Notes under the pieces: generated by a model
What the model saw: the letters and a program-made list of their open reading frames with translations, nothing else
What the model was told of the DNA's origin: nothing
The model's database searches: none
In this document: piece by piece, positions 57,001 through 64,000 of the stretch
How the letters are laid out: the number at the start of each line of letters is the position of its first letter
How positions within the stretch are numbered: position 1 is the stretch's first letter
Program-made: the position numbers and the translations under genes
Origin: Morinoia aosen
Taxonomy: Eukaryota; Arthropoda; Malacostraca; Amphipoda; Talitridae
Assembly (NCBI GenBank): GCA_030386875.1
Contig: CM059569.1
Coordinates: 38,479,842 to 38,543,841, forward strand
Direction of reading: 5' to 3'
Length of the DNA: 64,000 nucleotides

Positions 57001-58889
57001 TGCTATTCCCACCTACCAGTCTCGCAGACGGCAGACCATCTGCTAGATTGCTCATGTGAGCTTGCTAAATGCTGCTTTCCTAGCTCTGTGTGAAATGGGC
57101 CTTAGTCTCAGCGAAGTCGGTCCGCAAACTAAGAGTAATCAAATATTTAACACTTTACCCACTGCGACTAATAAAAATTAAGTTCAACGCCAAACTTGAA
57201 TTTCAAGTCAATTGTATTAAAATATTTTGCAAATGCGAAACTTGAACTGGATCATGCCTTAATTTAGCTTTAAGTATTTCTGAAAATTGAGTTTGCAACT
57301 ACTGGTCGGTCAGCAGCATTATGAAAATTGCCTCCGTGTACCACCGATGGCGCACGCCGTAGTCAAAGTGTTAAGTAATTAGTACTTAGACTGCGACGTG
57401 AGCCACCGGTGATACATGGAGTTTTCATAATGCTGCTAATGGACCAGTAGTCAAAAATTCTACTTTTAAATAGCTTACTACAATTTACCTGAAATTGGTG
57501 TTGATTTTGAAACCTTAGTTTTACCTGCATCAGTCAGTTTTTCAGAACGGTGGCCGCCCAGAGGTCCACGCAATCGAGTAATTAAGTATTGAAGCAATTA
57601 GCAATTCTTCTATATTCATATTAAAAATGACGAGCCTAGTATAGGTTGCTCAACAGACATGCAAAGTTATGGCGCTGACCTAAACTAAACCTTACCATCA
57701 AACTGCAGTCGTGCGTTGCGGACGTCCAGAGGCGAGAAAACGAGCAGAGTTGCGTAAGGGAGGCGGAGGATGGAGAGTTAGTGGGCCATTGTAGTTCGCA
57801 GTTCCATCAGCGCGGTGTTAATTAATATCAGTACCACCTTTCAAACTAGGTTCTAAATTGCACACGGATGATCGAAGAAAAGCCAAGTCATACCAGTTAC
57901 CATACACCGTTTACACTGTAAACTAAGCTCGGCAAGGAACTAGAGATGTTGAGAAATAACTGGGCAGAGCGTCTGACTGGTGGCGAGTCCTGTTGCGGTC
58001 AGAGTCGAGTGTGGTGCCGAGCTTGCTCCGGTGTGAGCCGTCTCAGCCTTTTTATTCTTAGTATGATTTAAGAAGCGTAGAGAAAGTCAGCGCCACAAAT
58101 TTAAAGTGAATAATTAAATTTAGAAGATTTGAAGAGGTTCCTTAATGCATTAAGTTAGAGCGACGTTACTATATTGGCCTTGAAATTAACTTCAGTGAAT
58201 TTTCTTTATGCGAGGTCTCAAGCTAAAGATTAGGCTTGACTTTCCTTTAGTTAAAAAAAAAAAACAATGTTCTCTGGTTTGTTATGGACCATGGTTTTTT
58301 TGTTTATTGTATCTTTTTTACAGCACTTGTTACTTTTCTCTTCAACTTTGGTTTTGTTTCATGAACTTTTTTTAATCACACTATGCTCACATGTTTCCCA
58401 TTGCATTAATTTTAACTAAATGACGCCTTCCTCTCTTTGGAAATTATTTCATGTGATTAAGGGAGGCTTGAACCAATTAATTAATTATACAATGGAGACA
58501 AAATATATTTGCTTTAGTGTGTTTCTGGAATTTTTTTATGAAGACAAGTTAATTCTCTATAAAGGAAAATAGGCCAATAAATCTCTCTTCTCACCACTGG
58601 CCATGTGCAGTGATGTTACTCACACCACTCGTTAAAATTCTGTGGTAATTTAATTCTGTTCCTGGTATAGTAAATCTAGTTACTAGAATTTTTTGAACAT
58701 GTGAAAAAATGGTAATTATTTTCATTGATAGTTTCCACATGTTTCTTGTTTGTAGGTTTCCTGATGTAAAAGTGAATTCGTTCTCCGGGTGTTTTTATTT
58801 GCGTGCATAATGTTACCTATTTTTCTTTGCAGACCGACGATTTGGTTGATCAATATAATGATTTTGACGACTTCGACGACTTCATTTGA
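39032..58889 (+). CDS. eIF3j: eukaryotic translation initiation factor 3 subunit j
   Basis: Exons 39032-39050, 44898-44986, 46189-46456, 46830-46997, 56086-56219 and 58833-58889. All sites are GT-AG and the phases agree (1, 0, 1, 1, 0), giving 244 residues, the usual length. eIF3j is a loosely bound eIF3 subunit that binds the 40S decoding centre and helps order mRNA loading and ribosome recycling. Features: acidic N-terminus; the family signature [20 protein letters not shown] (about 26-45); a Lys/Glu-rich coiled coil with [20 protein letters not shown] (about 95-114); a helical core [20 protein letters not shown]; a basic [10 protein letters not shown] stretch; and the acidic ending [11 protein letters not shown], matching the C-terminal DYEDFM-like tail of other animals. 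The start codon context is ccatcATGT. Introns are large; intron 4 is 9.1 kb and repeat-filled. I see no break in the coding sequence. Confidence 0.97.
39051..40329. other. eIF3j intron 1, first part
   Basis: AT-rich intron sequence, nothing recognised. Confidence 0.6.
40330..40426. repeat. MITE-arm remnant
   Basis: atcaaaattaacaactttt, catctatgactttcc and atttatagcaa match the arm module of the MITEs at 708 and 2606. It is the landing site of the next element. Confidence 0.6.
40427..40966. mobile_element. MITE with 8-bp target duplication (GGTCAAT type), copy 3
   Basis: A 540-bp element with about 130-bp terminal inverted repeats. GGTCAATATTGAATATAATG at the left is exactly inverted at the right, and the arms differ at only a few positions. 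The perfect 8-bp duplication atattagt lies at 40419-40426 and 40967-40974. It has the same length class, terminal GGTCAAT and duplication size as the two elements at the start of the window, but a different interior. No coding capacity. It lies in intron 1 of eIF3j. Confidence 0.88.
40975..41399. other. eIF3j intron 1, tacgtcac direct repeats
   Basis: A short triplication of gacgtcactcgcgac..cgcagtaat lies at about 41155-41225, each unit carrying a CRE-like tgacgtca. Otherwise nothing. Confidence 0.5.
41400..41625 (+). repeat. repeat X, copy e (intronic)
   Basis: tcccaggggaattatgcaag, gggcctgagctaagg, ctgtcctgtttttcagcacct, ccatactaaatg. Confidence 0.7.
41626..43894. other. eIF3j intron 1, no feature seen
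   Basis: AT-rich; several short frames but no exon signals. Confidence 0.5.
43895..44380 (+). repeat. repeat X, copy f (longest)
   Basis: About 480 bp from ccccctcagggggacacaac through ctgtcctgtttttcagcacc and ccttactaaatgatg. The 3' third is repeated once more, and it ends at a (TAA)n microsatellite near 44360-44380. The simple-repeat tail suggests a retroposon (SINE or LINE 3' end). Confidence 0.75.
44987..46188. other. eIF3j intron 2
   Basis: 1.2-kb intron without recognised repeat. Confidence 0.6.
46998..47948. other. eIF3j intron 4, first part: LTR-like block
   Basis: Read on the minus strand, 47660-47260 has a hairpin TGAACGAC...GTCGTTCA, a TATATAAGG box and AATAAA near the end, the ingredients of an LTR. 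The motif aggtagtggtatgctc occurs on both sides (about 47003 and 47673). Ends and target duplication could not be fixed, so the solo-LTR idea is weak. Confidence 0.3.
47949..48510 (-). mobile_element. LINE 3' end fragment
   Basis: On the minus strand, broken frames spell the common C-terminal end of RTE/CR1-like LINE proteins: [17 protein letters not shown], then a GRPRMSW-like stretch, then [11 protein letters not shown]-type text. A tail of TATG repeats on the minus strand at 47949-47975 marks the 3' end. GC-richer than the intron around it. At least several frame changes and stops; dead. Confidence 0.65.
48511..49369. other. eIF3j intron 4, no feature seen
   Basis: No repeat or coding segment supported. 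Confidence 0.45.
49370..52330 (-). pseudogene. decayed unrecognised coding-like segment, copy A
   Basis: Minus-strand stretches have protein-like composition in successive frames. Examples are [19 protein letters not shown] (about 51800), [20 protein letters not shown] (about 51170), [18 protein letters not shown] (about 50840) and [10 protein letters not shown] with DNQVIICT (about 49530-49420). It is broken in many places. A related shorter copy lies at 52745-54060. I do not recognise the family. It could be a retroposed host gene, a piece of an unclassified mobile element or an old viral insertion. It is treated as a fossil and lies antisense inside eIF3j intron 4. Confidence 0.55.
52745..54060 (-). 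pseudogene. decayed unrecognised coding-like segment, copy B
   Basis: It parallels the last 1.3 kb of copy A in the same order and orientation: the WNENP/WTENP-type region, the arginine-rich REYDTRYH-like region, then [18 protein letters not shown] and DNQVIICT. The last about 95 codons are the best conserved part between copies. It also has many breaks. Function unknown. Confidence 0.55.
54407..54593. repeat. 21-bp minisatellite, about 9 copies
   Basis: The unit is gacagcagttacgagtttcat. The variant cac replaces cat in a block of three adjacent central units. The period is a multiple of three, so the repeated peptides (ETRNCCH, KLVTAVM) are artefacts. Confidence 0.9.
54600..55425. other. 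eIF3j intron 4, no feature seen
   Basis: AT-rich intron sequence. Near 55387 is the motif cgattgctgagttttttc, which recurs at the far end of the next array. Confidence 0.5.
55426..56010. repeat. A/T-rich ~28-bp minisatellite with a hairpin in each unit
   Basis: About 20 units of tttttcactgaaaaa followed by more A, then caattttc. TTTTTCA and TGAAAAA around a single C form a palindrome in every unit, and units differ mainly in the length of the A run. The array ends about 75 bp upstream of eIF3j exon 5. Its flanks carry copies of cgattg(c/t)tgagttttttc. Confidence 0.9.
56568..56700. repeat. ~130-bp direct repeat, copy 1
   Basis: agtcagcgccacaaat...gtgaataatta...ccttaaaattcac is matched at 58075-58205 in the same orientation. 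Both are in intron 5. Confidence 0.65.
56864..57101. mobile_element. 238-bp MITE with GGCCCATTTCACAC ends
   Basis: The terminal inverted repeats GGCCCATTTCACACTGAGC and its inverted partner GCTCTGTGTGAAATGGGCC extend inward through gcagcat and gtctgcgagactggta. Both sides carry ttagt (56857-56861 and 57102-57106), but the exact duplication is unclear. No coding capacity. Confidence 0.65.
57151..57370. mobile_element. piggyBac-like MITE with TTAA ends
   Basis: TTAA at 57147-57150 and 57371-57374 flank a 220-bp element. It starts CACTTTACCCACTGCG and ends, inverted, CACTTTGACTACGGCG. TTAA duplication with CACTTT ends is the piggyBac pattern. No coding capacity. Confidence 0.65.
57378..57460. 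repeat. inverted partial copy of the piggyBac-like MITE
   Basis: Reverse complement of the right 80 bp of the neighbouring MITE (ctactggtc...gcagcattatgaaaa), so the two form a large hairpin with a short spacer. Confidence 0.6.
57461..58074. other. eIF3j intron 5, no feature seen
   Basis: Nothing recognised apart from mixed composition. Confidence 0.45.
58075..58205. repeat. ~130-bp direct repeat, copy 2
   Basis: Partner of 56568-56700. Confidence 0.65.
58203..58485 (+). repeat. repeat X, copy g (intronic)
   Basis: atgcgaggtctcaagctaaag through tacagcacttgttac to gggaggcttgaacc, ending in a ttaattaatta tail. Confidence 0.65.
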
Positions 58890-61800
58890 GATAAAATCAG
58901 CGAGAAAACGAGACGTCTGCAGCACCTGCTGGAGACCACGTCTGGCCTTGCTCGACCAATAGGAGGCCTTCCTTATTATCAGTTTTTTATTTCCTAATGC
59001 AGCGACTCGGAAACATTTGATAGCCTTTCATTTGTATTTAAATACTTGATAGTTTGTTTAGATGCTAGGATGTACGGCTGTGCTTCATGTTGAGGATTTC
59101 AACAAGACGTGCAGAAAGACTGTCTGCTAAGTCATTTTCAATTCAAAGACATTGATTGTGACTCTGAAAACCGATAAGAAAACAGTCTAGGACTAAATAA
59201 CATGGTCTGCCGGGATTGATTTACAGTATTTATTGGCAACTCAAAGAGTATTTCTAATCTATGATTGAATATATCTGTTGATGAAATAGATGGTTGTTGC
59301 TGCTTGTTTTGCTCATTGAGATGCAAATTTCAATAGTTCAGTTCATTGTTGCTGAGGAAGATTTGCGTGGTTAGTAAGCGCCTAACTCAATAGCTGCATT
59401 TTATGCAATTTAACGCTCTAGAGGAGAATGCAAGTGTGCGCCGAGATCTTTATGCTCAAGGATTCTCTGTACAAGAGAATCCACACGAAACAGTCGTATT
59501 AGCGTTACAAAAAGCTGACAGCGCCTTTCTTCAGTCATAAATAGGTGCGCCAATAGGTCTTTTTTTTCTCTAGAATCCATATTGGATTTTGAACGCGTTA
59601 CATCTCTCTGTCGAATGGTGCAAAGTAGAAGCAATTTAATTCTCATTTTTTATAGCTTTTCCACGAAGCAAGTATGGTACGATACGTATTTATGAAAATG
59701 AAGTCCTTTTTGCGTACCTTAGAAATTCTAGCTGGAAATTATTTTGAGTTTCTTGTTGACCTCATGAGCTATGAGTTCTTTGAGTTACTTTAACCGCAGT
59801 TTCCTCGCGAAAATGATTCTGCGAACTACTGGTGGTTTTAGAAATCTGTAGTAGCAACGACGTGGACGACTAGTGTTAAAGTGTGCAAAAATGTGTATAT
59901 TGTAGTTCTGTGGTCAATTTCTGTTTTCTTCCTTTCCTATCGCTAAACTTGAGCTGAGGGGAGAATTCTTCGGTTGTGTTATTTTTCTCTATTGGTTTTG
60001 TGCGCGTGCTATTTTTAACTTGAAGTTCGATCTTGTGCCCTGCCGTAAGAACGTTCCGTTTGCAAGAAGTATTCATCACCAATCATTTAGACGGATTTTT
60101 CCCAAAATTGTACATCTTCTTGACTAGTTGGCTAACATTTCTTATGACATTGGCTGAATATGGACTTACAGTTTACTTCGTTTCGGTTTACATCAATAGA
60201 GACTTGTGTGATATCTGGAGCGAAGAGAATTCTTTGTGGCAAACGCCACGTTTGTCCATTTGGGTTGTAGATCATTTCATTGAATATTTTACTCCTAGTA
60301 CATTAATTTTATATTCTTAAACATTTGCGCACTGTTTTATCCTCAAGGTACGTAAGGGATAAAGGTGCTTGTGAAGCTGAGAGTACAACTTCAAAGTACC
60401 GTCCGATATGAAACATCCGAAAAAATGCGTACTCGTAAGCTTGCACAATTAAATATGAAGTGCGTAATTCATGCAGGTCTCTGTATTTTTCGCAGGTTTT
60501 CTCATATATTGTTATGGAACAATTCACCAACATCAAGCAAGGGTTAGACAGGTAATAGGTTGCTTGTTTTTAGGTCATGTATCGTTCTCATTGACTTGTT
60601 TAATAATCAGTGCGTCGAACATCTTTGCTTGCTTTTCCATGACCCTCTTTTTTAGAAAAATGAAAATAGTGCGCTACAAAAGGTACTTGTTTTATTAAAA
60701 AAATTCACCGCTCATAACAGACACCGAAGTTTTCAAATTTGAAGACATTCTGTCCCGCCCGCGTACAAACAGGTAACCGCTCGACGTGTTTGAGATCGTA
60801 ACCCTCCGTAGTCTAGTATGGAGCACCGTAAAAGAGAACACCTGGTTACTAATTATTTCCAATGAACTTCAGCTTATATAAATTTTGGGTATATTAAAGA
60901 TAGGCACCTCCTTGGACTAGAAATATCGATGCGTAGATAGCCTCATCTCGTGGGGCCCAGATGCTAGCATTACGAGGAAATCACAATTTGAGCAGGATAG
61001 ATCGAATCTTTTACAAAGAACCTCAGTCAAAGTTTGCTGGTACTAGTAATAATAGTGGGCTAATATTTTTCCTGCAAAAATATTAATGGACGAATAGGTT
61101 GCAGTGGATGATTCAGAGGCCCTCATGTCGGAAGACAGCTTTGAAAACTGAGGCAGTTTTGTAGCCGAGAATATTCGACAAACTCGCAATGTAGGATTTT
61201 TCAACTTTTACAGCAGAAATGAATCAGATCATGAAAAAAATTCATGTAGAACACCATTAGGAGAAGCGTCTACGAGGGATTTTAAGAAAAGATGTTGCGC
61301 AGTCCCCAATGTTGAGGGGTCAATGTTAATTCGGGTATGATCTCGGTAAACCGATAAATTGTTGTACTATCTAAAACTGACGGTGGAATGATGACATTAC
61401 AGTGAAATGCAATAGTAGACAAAACGTTCTTTACACCCTGAAACACTTTCACCTTATTCATTAAGAGAAATAAGAGTACGAACGTACATGATACAATTGG
61501 AGAACATTGAAGGTAGAATAATACATAACTGAGACAAAAGCCTGGAATAGCACATGGGAGTTTACTGAACTCTACCAGCACATTGAAGATTCAAGAACCT
61601 CTGGGAAATTAATTTATTTTCGCAGTACGAAGGATACTCGCTAAGGGATCCATCACCAACTATCAACGGAAAGAAATGACAGCAAGAAATAGGAAGACCA
61701 TGCACGGGCACTGAGCTCCCATGTTCAGGATAGAGACCATGGTGGCGAGACGCATGCCTACTGAAGCCGTGCGATACGCCTAATAAATGTCGCGAGCATA

Positions 61801-62384
61801 TTCTAGGAGCTCATAATAATTGGCACTTGATGAAGCATAGAAGCACAAATGAAATCACTTAACATGGATTCTGGCGCACAATTAGCACGGCCACAGGAAC
61901 GTATATCAATTCATCACCAGCCAGCATGACACGAGCTAACATCTAGGTCAATATTCTTAGAGCTATCAAATCTGTACAAACTCGGAAATGAATAACCAGT
62001 CATTTTCATCGCATACAAGAGCAAGCATTAGTTATCACAAAATTAGACGAGGAATTTCCAACGTCAATAGTTTCTAACTTAGTACGCTCTTGGACGTTTC
62101 CGAAATAAATGTAATTTTAGAAAGATCTAGAAGTACGCATATCACTTCGTAAGTACGTACGTTCGTATCAGATACCAAAACATGTTAACGCTAGATGTCA
62201 TAGATTGTCGCTGTGGCAGGGTGATTAAAAAGTTGCGCCACAATGATAGAGAATGGCCGTCATTGGCCCATTTCACATGATTTCCTTTTATAAAAAGAAA
62301 TGATTTTTCAACACAGAATTGTCGAGATACCATGCTTACAAGGAAATCAAAATTACTCGATACTCTAAAAGATTAGATTAGATT
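58890..62384. other. eIF3j 3' UTR and downstream spacer
   Basis: The 3' UTR begins at 58890. No unambiguous AATAAA was found in the first kilobase, so the transcript end is not placed. The rest to 62384 is spacer. Several frames of 60-99 codons exist on both strands, but none has recognisable composition, domain or splice support. Confidence 0.5.
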
Positions 62385-62740
62385 TTAAGTTAGTTTAAGC
62401 CTTCCTAACCGCTACAAAAATGAGCGAATCGAAGAGAGGAAGGAGGAAGGCACCATTTAGTATGGAGACAGAATGAGGAATCTCTACAGAAGGGGCATAG
62501 AAACAGTGAGTTGAAAAAGAAGTTCATGAAATAAGATAAAAGTTGAAGAAGAAGGTCAAAGGTGCTGAAAAACAGGACAGAAGTGAGCCGAAAAAGGTGG
62601 TCCTTAACATAACATAGAAAAATTGTATTTCAACAAAAAGAAGGCCGACCTAACTCTCAGCTCGGGCCCTCATATTTTCCCCCTGGGAGCGCTAATTCCC
62701 ATAGATACAATAGTTGTATCCCCCTGAGGGGACAATACTC
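62385..62740 (-). repeat. repeat X, copy h (inverted)
   Basis: Reverse complement of the family, almost full length. The 3' end is at the left (gtttaagccttcctaaccgc next to gattagattagatt, a simple tail) and the 5' end at the right (cccctgaggggaca). Confidence 0.75.
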
Positions 62741-63179
62741 TAAAATATTTTTTCAGCGTTATATGTAGAAAGTAAGACAGAGGATGTATTGAAATGAATT
62801 AGCTTAGTATCATCAGTCTCGTACAATTGCAAAGTTTGGCTATTATAGTTCTGGTTTACGCTAATTTAGATCTAACTTAAATAATTAAAATTTTACAATT
62901 ATAAAAAAACATGAACAGAAAGATGTCTCTCGTTCTAATTATGGAGGAATTTTTTTTCTATATTATTTTTTCTTAGCCTCGGCATCATGGCCTTAGCACA
63001 TTAAAATAAAATGGAGAGTCATTTTTGATCTCCAGCACTTTACCACGAATGAGAAAATTTTTATTTTTAATTCTGTTGGCTTATTGGACTCCCTAGCCGC
63101 AACAAGGCCATTTCCAGAGAGCCAACAGAAGCAAATTGTATGCATTGTAGAAAATGAGCAATTTATGCACGAAAGTGTG
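62741..63179. other. spacer, nothing recognised
   Basis: AT-rich. Confidence 0.45.
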
Positions 63180-63350
63180 CTCCCACACAGCATACACTGC
63201 GCATAGAAACAGGAAGTTAAGAAGGGAGAAGAAGACGAGATGAAAAAGAAATAGCGAAGACGGGACGAAAACTAAAGGAAGAGAAGCGCGCACGAAAGGT
63301 AGTCCAGAATGGCTATCTATTTGTAGCTGAGGTAACCTAACTATACCCCT
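63180..63350 (-). repeat. repeat X, copy i (inverted, partial)
   Basis: gcgcatagaaacaggaagtt and the A/G-rich body correspond to the inverted middle part of the family. Confidence 0.45.
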
Positions 63351-64000
63351 GGAGACACCAGGTCCCGTAGCACAGGACAGATAAACCTATCAATGTTATA
63401 CCTATTGCCTATCCTATGCCCCCTACAGGGTTTCTCTACATCAGTCAATTGCAAGATGCTGCTGCTGCTATGAAGAGTGATGAGAAAAAATACTAGAAGA
63501 CACCTCCTACAAAACACTAGAAGACAACTTCTAGTGCAGGGAACGTAAGTTCCCCTTTACGTACTTAGATGCACTATTTTTCATTCAGAAAGAAGTAACA
63601 TTAACTTTAAAAACGAGGTTCTTTTTTCGAGATCAACTTGACGTGAAAATTTATATCACATCGCGTCAGCTCTCCCTGCCCTGATCGCGGTTGTCACGTC
63701 ACGGCGATGGGCCAAGATCCATCGAGTTCATTTATTTACTGAATTTTGAACAAAAAAGTCAAAGGCTTGTCTAAAAGAGAAAAAAATTGACAAGATAATA
63801 TTCACTGAAAACTATCCATTAAAATGGAAGATGATCGATTCTAGAGAAAAGGCCAGAGATTACCAATTAATACCGAAGAGATTGCAGACTGGCCCTGAGA
63901 ACTAACACAAAGACAATTATTGTTATCACAGCAATGAAAGAGAGAATAAACTTCAATTTACATTCAAAGTTGATCATGCGTTGTCCTATATCATGAATGT
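63351..64000. other. spacer with one strong stem-loop
   Basis: CACTAGAAG/CTTCTAGTG with a 4-base loop lies at 63515-63536. Nothing else is recognised to the window end. Confidence 0.5.

Noticed and set aside
60033-60320. 95-codon frame with hydrophobic stretches
   Set aside because: No start context, splice sites or family similarity; single frames of this length are expected in AT-rich DNA of this size.
1-64000. CRISPR arrays, bacterial operons or phage
   Set aside because: The window is eukaryotic; the tandem arrays have no spacer structure.

Overview
The window is nuclear DNA of an arthropod, probably an insect with a large repeat-rich genome. The evidence is split genes with GT-AG introns, a mariner transposase, Ty3/gypsy LTR elements, a tRNA-derived SINE, LINE tails and many MITE-like inverted-repeat elements. 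The species cannot be named from the sequence.

Two host genes can be modelled, both on the + strand. (1) A gene ending at 29443 has exons about 26281-26542, 26833-27312, 27668-27848 and 28637-29443. It encodes a protein with an N-terminal hexapeptide repeat, a Ser-rich acidic linker and a C-terminal domain whose Cys, His and Asp are arranged as in arylamine N-acetyltransferase or papain-like folds. A TATA promoter at 20014-20032 with a short leader exon ending in ATGG at 20235 fits its phase, but the link is inference. (2) Translation initiation factor eIF3 subunit j is complete in six exons between 39032 and 58889; all splice phases agree and the product is 244 residues. Its introns, especially intron 4 (9 kb), carry much of the repeat content. 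A further isolated exon-like segment lies at 15938-16109.

Layout: 1-400 mariner end. 700-3160 two related MITEs with 8-bp target duplications. 3.7-4.7 kb LINE tail. 5.07-5.52 kb SINE with a MITE inside. 5.66-10.79 kb young Ty3/gypsy element. 10.98-12.91 kb remnant of a second gypsy family. 13.04-13.98 kb long SINE copy carrying a run of serial stem-loops. 16.88-18.74 kb 32-bp satellite. 20-29.4 kb first host gene. 31.87-38.49 kb second gypsy element (minus strand). 39-58.9 kb eIF3j, with a MITE, LINE tail, two related decayed coding-like segments, two minisatellites and small MITEs in its introns. 59-64 kb mostly featureless.

Several nested insertions can be ordered because the empty site is visible in another copy. 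The most unusual structures are the serial stem-loop array (13534-13870), the MITE family with GGT...ACC ends and nested palindromic modules, and the unrecognised duplicated minus-strand coding-like segments at 49.4-54.1 kb.
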